Source: Balaenoptera acutorostrata
Lineage: Eukaryota; Chordata; Mammalia; Artiodactyla; Balaenopteridae
Assembly: GCF_949987535.1 (NCBI RefSeq)
Contig: NC_080067.1
Coordinates: 77,401,985-77,465,984, forward strand
Length of the DNA stretch: 64,000 nt
Reading direction: 5' to 3'
Positions 46,120-58,075 of the stretch are shown piece by piece (the stretch's first letter is position 1; each line of letters starts with the position of its first letter). The position numbers and the translations under genes are program-made. The notes under the pieces were generated by a model. It searched no databases, had not been told where the DNA came from, and was given only the letters and a program-made list of their open reading frames with translations.

Positions 46120-46850
46120 GGAGAGCCTGGCACATTTATTAATTGAAGAAATACTTACTGAAAACCCACTATGTGCTAGACACCATTCTAGGCCCTGGGA
46201 TACAACAATAAACAGGAAAGACAACTATGATTCCTACCCTCGTGGAGCTCAGTGTCTGGGGAGGATGCAGACCAGCCAGCAGGCAATCACAGTTCTGGGT
46301 GATAAGAGACAGGATGGCATAGCAATGGGGAGCTTTAAGACCCCAAAAGAGAGGCTCCTCACCCAGTCTTGAGGGGTTCAAGGAAGCCTTCCTGGAGAAA
46401 CTGGTATGTGAGCCCCGATGTGAAGACTCAGGCAGGTGAAGAGCAGAGGTGGGCCACAGCGCACCTGGCCTGGGGAACTGAGTGCAGTCCAGCCCGGCTG
46501 GAGATGAGATGGGCGGCGGGCAGGGGCCAGACTAGGAAGGGTCCTGTGAGGAAGGTCAGGGAGGCTGACCTTGATGCCGAGGATAACAAAGGGTTAAAGC
46601 GAGGCAGCCTGCGTATGAGGAAGGTCACCGGCTGGGCGAGGGATGGCCTGGAGAAGGCAGGGCTGGAAGCAGCCAGATAGCTGGAGGCTGCCGCAGCGAC
46701 CCAGGGGAGCATGGCGGTGGTGTCGGGGCAGGAGGGAAGCGGAGGATTCAGGAGATGGTCAGCAGGCGCGGGACAGGACCTGAGGACTGACGGGTGGATA
46801 GAGGGACTGAAGGAGGGTAGGAGCTCCGTGCTCGGGTTTCTGTCCTGAGC
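46120..46850 (+). repeat. Ancient mammalian interspersed repeat, family not named
   Basis: 'ctatgtgctagacaccattc', 'ggccctgggatacaacaata', 'taccctcgtggagctcagtg', 'caaggaagccttcctggaga' and later 'gaggctgccgcagcgaccca' follow the order of a widespread ancient repeat. I cannot name the family with certainty. Confidence 0.5.
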
Positions 46851-48924
46851 ACTCTGGGCGTGGCATAAATGGCAACAGCTATGTAACCATGATCACCGAC
46901 TCGCGCAGGGACACGGGCCAGGTCGTTGCCCTGTCCGGGCCTCGTTCTCCCACCTGTACAACAAGGACACGCTCCCAGCTCAGACCCGTGTGTCTCTGTG
47001 CCACCCCCAACCACCGCCTCAGTGCCGGCACATGCTCACTCCTCCCGCCTTTGTGCGTTTCTCCAAACACAGGACCAGGCCGGGAGGACGCGGACAGGGA
47101 CAGCTGTGAGACGCTGGCCAGTGTGGCCCATTTAATGCCGACTGCTTTGCAGACGACGTAGAGCAAACCTGCCTTTCCCCTGCGCCTTCCGGACCACAGT
47201 TACCCTCGCCTCGTCCAGGGCTGGTGAGCGTCCCCTGCTTCCCTGCCACATGGGGCCGATTTCCTAGGGAGATGTTCTCCCCTCCAATCTGGAAGCGTGC
47301 CGCTTAGCTGCCTCCTTGGATCTGATCTGCTCAAGTCTCTTCTCCATGCCTTCTAGATGGATCACCAGAATCTCTGCCGAGCCTGGGGGGCTCCCTCTAA
47401 AGGCAGAGAAGGATGGGAACTACCCTGGCCCTCTGTCCCCACCCAGCTCTCTACTCAGGTGCCCACAGGCACGCCTGGGGCTCCTGGAGCTGGAAGAGCA
47501 CTGTGGAGAGGAACTCCAGCCCCACAGTACCCAGGGCCTGTGACTTCTCAGCTCTCTCTGGGGTGAAGGGCCGGGAACTAGCCTGAACCAGAACCGCCAG
47601 CTGGGATTTGAGTGCACATGAAGAGGGGAATTAAAAAAAGACAGATCAAAATTGGCCTTAAAATTAGACGCTAGTCCAAGCCACTACCTGCGGAGAGTGA
47701 CTAGAATCCTCTGCAACGACAGCAGGCTGCCGGACACCACTCCTGGAGCCGTTCTTCTGGAATTCTCTGGCTGTTCAGGGGGCAGCTCCTCCTCCTCCAG
47801 GGCTCCTGGCCGCCCTCTCCCTGCCTTTCTCCCCGTGGCCGTTCAGGCTGCCCAGTTGCTGACTGAGGAAGAAGCGTCCTGACTAGAACCACAGCCAAAA
47901 GAATCAGGTGCTTATTTTCACCCCTGCACCCCAGGGGGCCCTCATCCTGAAAACTCTGGTACCGCCAAGGGTCGGGGGTGGGCTGCAGAGCTGCTCTGCT
48001 CTCCGCCCTGTGTGGAACCTGCAGGGCCGTCTTGCTGGGGAGGCCCCAAGTTCCCAACTAGTTCCCAGCCTGAGAAAAAGCAAGAAGAAACCTGGGCCGC
48101 GGACACACCTTGGGAAGGAGGCAAAGAAGACAAGGAATGAACCCACGCAGCAGAGCCGGGCCAGGCCCCACGGAGCCCCGCGCCAGCACCCTGCCCACAC
48201 CTGCACCATACCACGGGTGGGCCTGCATCTTCAACACTCCCCTTCCCTGCCGGACCTTCTCCTTCCCCTCCCCAGAGCCGCCTGGCTCCTCGCCCAAGAC
48301 CCAGACACCTGCCCACACGCACGGAGCCCACAGGGGCCCGACCAGGCCTCCTGCCATTCATTCCACCCAGGCACACGTGCGCAGGGCTGCTGACACAGGA
48401 TGTTCCCCCTCCTCGCTCACAGCCGGACTCCTCGTGGGATCTCAGGGAACTTTTACCAAACGAAGCCCTTCTAGCCTCTGCCCTCCTCCTCAGATGCCGT
48501 CCAGGTGCAGACGTCTCACGTAGCTGGCTCACGTAGCTGGCTCCGAGCCGCCCGCCTCTCCCAGCAGCCCCAGGCTCCGGATGCAGATGCATGGGGCCAC
48601 GAGGCCTGTGAAGGTGCCGATTCTTCCCTCTTCACGCCGTCTGCTCGTCCACACGGGCAGGAACCGCGAGGCTGCACGGTCAGGGGCCCCTCTTGCGTGG
48701 GCTGGGCAGGTATTTGCTGATGCCATTCTGAGCAGACAGTGCTGCCTCTCCTCCGTGGCACTCCCGTGTGACTCGGCTCAAGTCTGCCCCTGGGAAGGTT
48801 TTCTCAGCTAAGTCCGCTCTTCCTCTTCCCGGCTCAGGCTTCTCTTCCCTGAGAGCCGTGTGGTGAATGGCAGGGCTGTGCAAACATTACTGTGCACACA
48901 GAATGTCTGTCTGGAGATCCAGTT
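46851..48924. other. Unassigned intronic sequence
   Basis: GC-rich with open frames on both strands (47908-48592), none recognised. A 13-bp direct repeat tcacgtagctggc occurs in tandem near 48517-48543. Confidence 0.3.
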
Positions 48925-49025
48925 AAATGTAGCTGGGGTTCAGCAGGTGAGAGGGGTGGGATCCTGCATTTCTGACAAGCTCCCAGGTGATGCTGCCGTG
49001 GTCCACAGGCAACACTTTGGGGAGT
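48925..49025 (+). mobile_element. MER5A-like (hAT-Charlie) fragment
   Basis: 'atcctgcatttctgacaagc' and 'tcccaggtgatgctgccgtg' match the 3' half of MER5A and resemble the copy at 42700. Confidence 0.6.
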
Positions 49026-50028
49026 GAGAAAGCAGAGGAAAGAGACTTGGGATGCATGCGATGTTCCTGCATTACATGAGGTAATGCAGAGCCGAGAGCC
49101 CCTGAAGCCGCGGGTGCCCACAAATGCAAGTTCTTTTCCTTTTGCTTCAGCTTTCTCCCTGTAATAGTAGGAACGAGAGACCTCGCAAGAGGTATTGCCA
49201 GAGAATTAAATGAAATAACATCTGAAGACCGTGGTGCACAGCAGGTGACAGGTGATGAGAGTTCTCCCTCCTTTCCTTCTGCTGTTAGTCCTGTGTCTGG
49301 CACATAACCTGTGTCCCATATGATCAGGGAGGGGGCTGGGAGGGCCCAAAGGCCTGTCTCTTAGACTAAGGGTCTCCACATCCAGCTCTGAGTGCCTGTG
49401 CGTGTGGTACTGGAGAAGTGGGTTGTTCAGGTCATGCTGAAGGCTGATTCCTCAAGTGATTTTGTTACTTGGATACATGTGCATGAGCAAGGACGCCTGC
49501 TAACACATGGGAGGGGCCATACAGAGCAAGGACCTACAGATGGCAGCCAGCCTGGAGAGCCCTGGGTAAGGCCCCAAGCCCTGCTGCCTCTTGGTCGGGG
49601 CAGCAACCACTGGAGAGGACCGTGCGTCCCCACTTAGTCTGATCCTCACTGTAAGTCAGCAGCTCAATAGAAGAAAGGTAGGTGCTTTTAGAATCTGCAT
49701 TAACCAGTCTGGCTGGGGAAAGGACCATTCATCAGAACCCCTCCTTTTTCCTGGCCTATAGGTACTCAAGCTGCTTCAGAGATCTTGCTTGTTTCCAGGG
49801 AAAGGCTAGGGGCTCAGGGAACCAAGCTCAATATGTGATATATAGCAGTGTTGCTTCTAAGGTTTAAGGCAAAGGCAAGAGGAGAAATCAGACTGATGGC
49901 CAATTCATCTTCAGTAAGCATTTACTGACAGCAAGTCTGCATCCTAGCCTCCCCTGCCCCCCACACATATACTTAATCTTTTCTGATTAAGATCAAAAGC
50001 AAACCCCTTTGATCTGAATCAGAAAATT
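49026..50028. other. Unassigned intronic sequence
   Basis: A possible eroded reversed MIR lies near 49150-49320. No gene recognised. Confidence 0.3.
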
Positions 50029-50038
50029 ATGCTGTTTC

Positions 50039-51018
50039 AGCTCATACAACTCAATATCAAAAGAACGAACAACCCAATCGAAAATGGGCAGAAGACCTAA
50101 ATAGACATTTCTCCAAAGAAGACATGCAGATAGCCAACAGGCACTTGAAAAGATACTCAACCTTGCTAATTATTAGAGAAATGCAAATCAAAACCACAAT
50201 GAAGTATCACCTCACACCAGTCAGAATGGCTATCATCAAAAAGTCTACAAATAATAAATGCTGGAGAGGATGTGGAGAAAAGGGAATCCTCCTACACTGT
50301 TGGTGGGAATGTAATTTCGTACAACCACTATGGAGAATAGTATGGAGGTTCCTTTAAAAACTAAAAATAAAGCTACCGTATAATCCTGCAATCCCACTCC
50401 TGGGCGTATATGTGGAAAAGATGAAAAGTCTAACTTGAAAAGATATATGCACCCCAATGTTCATAACAGCATTATTTACAATAGCCAAGACATGGAAACA
50501 ACCCAAATGCCCATCAACAGATGATTCGCTTAAGAAGATGTGGTACATATGCACAATGGAATACCACTCAGCCATAAAAAGAATGAAATACTGCCATTTG
50601 CAGCAACATGGATGGACCTAGATAATATCATATTAAGTGAAGTCAGTCAGACAGAAAAAGACGAATATCGTATGATATCACGTATATGTGGAATCTAAAA
50701 AATAATACCAATGAATCTATATACAAAACAGAAAGAGACTCACAGACATAGAAAACAAACTTATGTTTACCAAAAGGGAAAGGGCGGGGAACAGGGATAA
50801 ATTAGGAGTATGGGATTAACAGATACAAACTACTATGCATAAAATGGATAGGCAACAGGGATTTACTGTATAGCACAGGGAGCTATATTCAATATCTTGT
50901 AATAACCTATAATGGAAAATAATCTGAAAAAATACATATATATAAATGAATCACTCTGCTGTATACCTGAAACTAACATGATATTGTAAATCAACTATAC
51001 TTTAATTTAAAAAGAATA
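50039..51018 (+). mobile_element. LINE-1 'I': 5'-truncated 3' end with 10-bp target duplication
   Basis: About 980 bases: ORF2 C-terminus with frame 50124-50357 ([40 protein letters not shown] with an intact Cys-rich motif), a TAA at 50355-50357, further broken ORF2, a 3' UTR and a short A-rich end. Duplication atgctgtttc at 50029-50038 and 51019-51028. Confidence 0.93.
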
Positions 51019-51028
51019 ATGCTGTTTC

Positions 51029-52034
51029 GTCATACTTGTAGAGGGTACCTGCTGAGACTGCGGGATCCCTCTGGCATGGTACCGGCCCGCATCCAGTGCA
51101 GAGGGACACATGTGGCCAGAGAGGGAGCACTGAAAGTGATGGTGGTGCAAACACAGAGGTCAAGGGGCTCTGAGTAGGAGAGATGACATGTGAGCCCCAG
51201 AAACCATGCTCTGTTCCCAGAGTGCATCCCTAATATACATACACACACGCGCACATGCACACACATACACACATGTATTTCCTCTGCCTTCGGGAAGCTG
51301 AGGTTCAACTTCCCAGCTAGTTCTGAGTTCTGCTTTTTTCAGAAAGAGGTACAAATTTGCCAGGAGGCCATTCCTTCTCCAGCCCCAGCCCTTCTCCATG
51401 CCCTGATAACATTTCACACAGCTATTTAACAAGCAAGGTTAAGGTTTCTTTTAACTGGCTATTAAAATCAGAGCACAGAGACAAGTTTTGTAAAGCTTGG
51501 TTTCCATAGAGGATAACTTTTCTTCTGTGGGTTTAAAAAAATGAGAATCTTGATTGAAACTGCAGGCAGCCACATAAACAGTAAAGCCCACTCAGTCTTC
51601 CAAATGCAAACAGAATGTGAGGATCTTTTCCCTGAGGTTAAAAGGAATGCAAATTCATATGATTTGTTTCCAAATTTTTTAAAAAGGTGAAAATGCTAGT
51701 AAGACCGCTGTGAACTCAGATGACACCTCCAAGTGCAGGCTGTACTGATTTTTACCTCGCCACACTCCTAAGAAGACCTTCCCTTGGCATCCAGCTTCTG
51801 AGCCTTCCTCTTTCTCTGTTCTTGTCTTCAAAAGAACAGGAAATGCCAGCAGGTTTGTTTTTCTCTGCCCCCGGGGTGCTCCCGTCCCTTTTATCAGAAC
51901 AGTGGCAACTTCAAGTTAGAGGCAGCTCCTGGGACTAGTTTCAGAGCTGAGCTGGTTTTGATGTAAAAATACATACATACACATGCTCACATGCACGCGT
52001 GCACACACACACACACACACACACACGCGTATAT
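51029..52034. other. Unassigned intronic sequence with CA-rich tracts
   Basis: Imperfect (CA)n at 51238-51275 and (AC)n at 52002-52026. No gene recognised. Confidence 0.3.
52002..52026. repeat. (AC)n microsatellite
   Basis: About 12 uninterrupted AC units, preceded by imperfect CATACA/CACG units. Confidence 0.9.
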
Positions 52035-52365
52035 ACTGGTAGCTGACATTTACTAAATGCTTATTACATGCCAGCCACTTTAAAAACAACTTACATGAAT
52101 TATTTCATCCTCACAACTTTGTGACGTAGGTTACAACAATGGCAGTGATAATGGCAAACACAAAGCAGCACGTGTCCGCACATGTAAGCATGTTCTAAGT
52201 GCTTCACACACTTGAAGCATTCATTTACTCTTCGCAACCTTGTAAGGCAGGAGCTATTATTATCCTCACTTTATAGGTGAGGAACCTGAGGCTTACAGAG
52301 GTTGAGAAATTTAGCCGAAGCCACTCACCTAATAAGTGGTGAAGCCTGGGTTCAAACACAGGCAG
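52035..52365 (+). mobile_element. Two adjacent MIR SINEs
   Basis: First copy 52035-52150: 'tagctgacatttactaaatg', 'tcatcctcacaactttgtga'. Second copy about 52150-52365: 'ctaagtgcttcacacacttg', 'ctattattatcctcacttta', 'aggaacctgaggcttacaga', 'aagcctgggttcaaacacag'. Confidence 0.7.
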
Positions 52366-52654
52366 CGGGGCCCCAGCGCCCCTCTAACAATTCCATCCTC
52401 ACCGCCCCTCAGTGGACAGGAGCGCCCTGGGATCATTCCACCTAGAGAGGCACAGCCCCGAGCATCTACTCTGTGCAGTCCTGCTGCTTCCTCCAGGGGC
52501 GCCTTGTTCAGCAAGGGAGTGTGGGTGCAGAAAAGACCCTTACACATAGAGCCTCACACAGAGCAGTCAGCTGGGCTGAAAGACCTCTTCAAACCAAATG
52601 TTCCAGATAGAGGAAGATCAGACTAGTGGAGGGGAATCAAGAAAGTCCCATGGA

Positions 52655-53098
52655 AAAAGAGATAAGCAACAAGGATTACTGTATATCCTTGTTTTTGTTT
52701 TTGTTTTTAATTCATATATATATTTTAAACTCAAACACAATTAAATAGAATATGGTTTAAGTACATGAATACTTCGCTTTAGAAGAATAACAGAGGTGGT
52801 ACATAGTACCAAAAACTCATACACAGCCTTTCCACTTCTTCTGTTGATGAAACAGTGTGCGTCTATACAATCAAATATTGCAGTGGAATAAATTCTCCAT
52901 TCAAGACTTTCTCAAGGACAGAGGTGATTAATAATTATATATGCATATGTACATATATATACAGAGAATTATAGCCACTATCTTCTAATAACCTATAATG
53001 GAGTATAATCAGAAAAAATACTAAATCACTATGCTGTACACCTGAAACTAAATAATATAATCTTGTAAATCAGCTATAATTAATTTAAAAAAAAGAAA
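52655..53098 (+). mobile_element. LINE-1 'J': tiny 3' end split by a foreign insert
   Basis: LINE-1 3' UTR 'gataagcaacaaggattact' (52659) is interrupted after 'gtata' at 52685 and resumes at about 52962 ('cagagaattatagccactat') to the A-rich end near 53090. Flanking duplication agaaagtcccatgga / agaaaggcccatgga (one mismatch) at 52640-52654 and 53099-53113. LINE-1 sequence alone is only about 165 bases. Confidence 0.8.
52686..52961 (-). mobile_element. Unidentified retrocopy-like insert in LINE-1 J
   Basis: On the minus strand it ends in an A-rich tail broken by C residues (ttaaaaacaaaaacaaaaac), preceded by AT-rich, 3'-UTR-like sequence with no open frame. I do not recognise the source. Its left flank as read on plus is AT-rich and the target duplication is unclear. 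Confidence 0.5.
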
Positions 53099-53254
53099 AG
53101 AAAGGCCCATGGAGAGCACAGCCTCAGCAGTGAATGAGGAGGAAGGACTGACAGAGGCCTGGTGTTGGGGGTGGAGGAGTGAGTGCGCCAGGGGCCTGGA
53201 GGCGACAGAGTGGCGGAGGAGACAAATATTGGGGGAGTCCACGCGTACGAACCA

Positions 53255-53482
53255 CCTAGAACAGGTAAATTCACAGGCACAGAAAGGAGACTAGAGGGTA
53301 CTAGAGGCGGAGGGCGGGGGGACGCGGAGCTATTGCTTAACAGGTACAGAGCTTCTGTTTGCGGGTTATGAAAATATTTCGGAAATAGTGGTGATGGTTG
53401 CACCACACTGTGAATGGAATTAATGCCAATGATGAAACGCTTAAAAACAGTTAAAATGGCAAATTTTATGTTATATATATTT

Positions 53483-53483
<1 letters not shown>
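53255..53483 (+). mobile_element. Old LINE-1 3' UTR (L1M-type)
   Basis: 'gtaaattcacaggcacagaa', 'gagctattgcttaacaggta', 'agtggtgatggttgcaccac', 'gttaaaatggcaaattttat' and 'gttatatatattttaac' follow the 3' UTR of old mammalian LINE-1. Confidence 0.8.

Positions 53484-53527
<44 letters not shown>
53484..53527. repeat. (AC)22 microsatellite at a LINE-1 tail
   Basis: Uninterrupted AC dinucleotides directly where the poly(A) tail of the old LINE-1 should be. Confidence 0.97.
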
Positions 53528-53530
<3 letters not shown>

Positions 53531-55059
53531 GCTGAGGAGAAGCAGCCAGTGGGCCCAGACTGTCAAGGTCCCGGGAACCACCGTCACTGTGCTGCCCTGC
53601 TGCTGAGCCCAGGTGCCAGGGCTGCCATTCCTTCCCTTCAGGATCTGATAGCTGGAGCCCTGGTGCCCGGCGATAGAATCCGACGGCCTGACAGCCTTGC
53701 TCTTTGCCTGAGTCCCCAAGGCCAGCTGCTCACTGGACCCCACCCGGGGCCTCTCTGCCCTCAGGCTGCCAGTCTCCAAGCCGCCTCCGGGCCCTCGGTC
53801 CTGCAGGGCTGTGGCTTTCCTTTTCTCACTGCTTCAAGTTCTGCAATCACAATCTGTTTTCCAAAGCTGTGGATGCCAGAGGAAAAGCCGTGGCAGCGGC
53901 AGACTGTGTAATTAACGTGGAATGTTCCGAGGGAGCCGAGGACATGTGGGACAGAGGTCAGGCTCTCAAACAACAACGCTTTCTGCTGCAAGAGGACTGT
54001 TTTCTCCTTTCCTTCTCCCTTCCCGGGATATCAAAATAATAAACCTCTGGGAGACAAAGAAATAAACCTGTCCTGCTTCACACGTACAAAGCAGGCCCTG
54101 GTGCAGGTGCGGGGACCCGCATTCGGGGCAACAGACAGATGATGCTCTGCCTCACTCACCACCTGGGCCTCCTGACTACAGAGACACACCTGCAAACACA
54201 CACCATCGAAGCTCCCATCAACCCAGCAAGGCCACCTGGGGCCTGCATTGTCAGTCTGCATGCAGTCAAGTCAACAGAAGGAAAGTCAACTTTTTAAAAA
54301 ATAATAAACTGGTTCACAAGCCCCTTTTCCTGTGAAAGTGAGCAAAGACAGACCTACTGAATAGAGAAATAAATGCACTAATTGCATTTGAAATCCTGTT
54401 CAGTATAGAGGTTCTTGAGAAAAATTTCTGTTTTTCAAGTGTAGCTTTGGTAATATTTGGGATCTGTTTACTGCTGGGCACAAAAAGGAGAGGGGAGAAA
54501 AAAGTCTCACTTATCTATACTTAAAAATAAATAAATAAATAAAGGAAGCCGATTAAATAAAGTACCATAAATAATTCTCCAGAAGAAAAGTTTGGTGGAA
54601 TCTGGAATTTCTAACTCCTATATAAAATCTTCTGAGAGCCTGCCTTTGAAATGAATCTTTGCCACTGCTTCATGTATCACTGCTATATGACTGCTCACAA
54701 CAAATGGTCCAGCCATGTCCGTCCCCGCCTCCCCCCGTGGCCTGTGGACCTCTGACAGACAGGTGGACAGGGCTAGTTTCCTATTCATCTCTGAATCTCT
54801 GGTCTGCAACTAGCTTGGGATCTTGCTCAGAAAGTGTGGCCTATACCCATACATGGAAGTGAGTTACAACTCAGCATTTTGACTGCCAAAGTAACAAGAT
54901 GGCATGATTTAGCTAGCATGGCGTCAGGGTTCGACCCCTCTCGCAGAAGGCAGATGTCTACAGAGTCTTCTATGCTGACCCTGGGGTGACGTCATGCTCC
55001 TCACTGCTTTTGGAATTAAATGAACTCCTTAGCACAACACAGGAGACCCCCAGGACCCA
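53528..55059. other. Unassigned intronic sequence
   Basis: No repeat recognised apart from A/AAAT runs at 54522-54543. No gene recognised. Confidence 0.3.
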
Positions 55060-55442
55060 GCCCCTGCCTGCGTCTGACCACATCCTCTGCTGCCCCCCAG
55101 CCCTGCCCCTTGTGCTCATCCAGACCGGAGCAGCTGGAGTCCCGGCACGCGCCACCTGCCAAGGCCTCTGTGCTGCTGCCCCTCTCAGCCGCAGTGTCCT
55201 TATCCCTCCTCTTCATTAAATCCCAGCTCAGAGGCCACATCCTCTGTGTAGCTCCTTCCTCCGGGCCTTGGACACATCCGTGGTTACGGTGTCTATAATC
55301 ATCCTGTGTGCCTCTCTGACCTATCAAGCTGTGAGTTCTTGGAGGACAGGGCCTGTGTCTCTTTACATCTGAACCCCTGCTGCCTAGCCCAGTGCCTGGC
55401 AGGAAGTAGGGACTCAGTCTATATTTATTAAAGTGAATTTTT
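55060..55442 (+). mobile_element. LINE L2, 3' end
   Basis: 'cagctcagaggccacatcct', 'gaggacagggcctgtgtctc', 'agcccagtgcctggcaggaa' and 'actcagtctatatttattaa' follow the L2 3' end. Confidence 0.75.
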
Positions 55443-57892
55443 CCAGACAGGCACACTCTCACCACCAAATAGTAAGGATAAAACATGCCTTTTCCGAAAT
55501 GGCTAGACTCCACGTTGTGACCACCCAGCCAAGGCCGTGGCCAGTGTCTGTGAAGGGCTTTGGGAGCAACTGAAGCCACACCCAGCCTCAGTGGGGTAGC
55601 CACAGAGCACCTCACAGCACATGATAGTGAGGCCGCAACCAATAAATACCTCATTATCTTCAGAGCCTGCTGGGCCACTTGCCAGGGCCGCGCTACCCTT
55701 TTAGAGCCTGGACGTGCACCACCAGACTGAATGCAATCTACTTAATTAATTTACAGCACAGAATAAACACTGTACCCCCAGTGCTGCCCTCACTCAAGCT
55801 GCTTGAATCACATTGGGAAAAACCCACAGTGTCTCCCTGGCAGGTTAGCACCAACACTCCCAGGGCATCGCCATGGTGAAACTGGTAAACACACCCCCTT
55901 TTGCAAAACCTCTCCCTTCCCTCTTATTAATTTTTCTAGAAATGTATACAACTTTCATCTGCTTTAAGTAAATGTTTGCAAACGTTAATTAGCCCCAGGG
56001 ATACTCCCTTTGTACACTACACATTTCAGTGAGATTTGGGCAAAATATGGTGGTTATACATGTATCTCTGATTAGCATATGTTCTGAATGAAAATGAGAG
56101 CACCTGGCCCAATTTAATTAAGATGAAATATATGAAATTGGGATGTGTCAGAAAACATGCCTGGCAGGTCTGGTTCCTGATTCTACATTTTTCAAACAGT
56201 GAAGTTAGACTGAATGTTTTCTGATTTGGCTACCTTTTACATCTCTAAGGAATGAAAAGCCAGTACCTGATGGAGACAATGGGGGCTAAAGCTAGTGACC
56301 ATCAGTGCTCCAGGCAGCAGATGGAAGGTGAGGCTTGGAATCTTACACGGAAATGGCGATTTGCTCAGGACAAGAGACTGGGATTTGAGGCCACGAGGGT
56401 GGGCCTCGTTTCTCAATGTCAGCCATCCGGTGGTTTGGTTGCAAGAAAGGCAATTCCACCCAGCAGCCTATATTCATCATTTCTGGAATACTAAGGCATA
56501 CACGCTCTCAGGGCCCAGAGAGAATCAATCTAGGTAAGGCAAGAGAGGGGTTAGATTTTAAAGGGAAAATGTTCTTTGCCTTTCAAAGCCTTTCAAAGGT
56601 TACTGACATTCACCATCTCTGTGCTTTTACCTACTCGGATAAATGAGGGAAGAGGCAATGCTCTGTGACACCTCTGGAATCCATCAAGGGGCAAGTTGCT
56701 AGGCAAGAGAACTGTGATTCAGGGCTTGGGCCACTAGAATAAAAACTAAGAGAAACGATGCAGTCCTGTCAAGTAGCCAATCTGAATGGCATCCTTTGAC
56801 CTCAGGGAATAAAAGAGAGCCCCTGTAATATCTCAGAAGAAAACAGGAGCAGGGGTCATGCCTCTGACTGCTGAGCAGGGCCAGCACAGGCCGACGGTAC
56901 CTCCTGTTCCTGCCAAACCGTCTGTTCAGACACGGCCATCCAACAAGGGTACAGAAATACCACGCTCTAAAGGTACATAGCTTCGAGTCTGTTGTTTGGA
57001 ATTCTGAACACGACTTCCTATAAAAACTATCTCCTCATGGTGTTTGGGCTCCTTTTTATACATGAAACACAGAATGACCTAGAGGTTAGAATGGGAGGAC
57101 CAATGGTGAAGGGAAAAGGGGTGTTCATGGCCGTGAAACTGACAGGTCAGCAGGGGCACTCTGGGACCACATTCCCATGACGATGGCCAGGAGGGATCCA
57201 CGTGTGTGTGCGTGTGTGTGTGTTTTGTGGGAGAGCAGGTCTGTGAGAGAAACATGGGGCTCCAGAAACAGAAACAGAAGCTCAGGGAAGGAACTGAAAG
57301 ACAAGGAGAAGTACCAAGCAGAGGTGAGGATTCTGAGTCCCAGTAACTCCTCAGTTGAAGTCTTTCTCTCTCAAAGGACTCACTTCCCAGGTGGGAACAA
57401 AGGTGAGCTGTTTCGCTGAGGCCAGGAGTGGGGAGTGGGGGCAGCAATAGACTCCCGCTGTTTGCTGGACCAGGATGCCCGTAACTCAGCTGTTCGCTGT
57501 GATTAAAGAGCATCATGCAGGACCACGTGTTCGCCGAGCAGGATCAAAACCTCCAGCGCCCACAGGGCCAGACGGTGATGTGAGCGAGTGAGGCTGGGGC
57601 GGCATGTGTGGCGGAGGCGCTGGGGAGGGATGGAGAGTACAGGCCATCAACACAGCCGCCACGCCTCAGTCCTGGCCATGGGACCTGGAGAGAAGGCAGA
57701 CACAGGACTGTCCTGCCTTCCAAGTTTTAAATAAAAGTATAACATATCCTGATTTTAAATGGTGGCAACTAATACATATTAAGAAAAAAAATGCCACAGG
57801 CAAAAAAAAACAAAAAAACACTCTTCTGCCTGGTTGGTGGGATACTAGTTTGCAGCCCCTTTCCCAGTGCCTATAGTCAGAATAAACCGTTT
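55443..57892. other. Unassigned intronic sequence, includes an AT-rich possible conserved block
   Basis: 55920-56240 is AT-rich, repeat-free and has several homeodomain-type cores (see findings). A (TG)n tract is at 57201-57221. No gene recognised. Confidence 0.3.
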
Positions 57893-58075
57893 GGTTCTTC
57901 GGTTCCCAAAGCTAGTTACAGACCAGAATCACTTAGGGTGTAGGTCCAAAATGCAGATTTAGAGACCCACCCTAGACCAACTGAATCCGAATCCCTCTGG
58001 GAGAAACCTAGGAACCTGTATCTTGAGGTTGTGATTATGATGTGACCACACTGACTCTGAGGAGCCCCTGACACG
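57893..58075 (+). mobile_element. MER20-like (hAT-Charlie) element
   Basis: 'ggttcccaaagctagttaca', 'ccagaatcacttagggtgta', 'caccctagaccaactgaatc' and 'cgaatccctctgggagaaac' follow MER20 order. Its size is near the family's about 200 bp. Confidence 0.6.

Noticed and set aside
55016..55678. 220-codon minus-strand open frame
   Set aside because: It runs antisense through an L2 3' end and unique sequence, with no recognisable domain.
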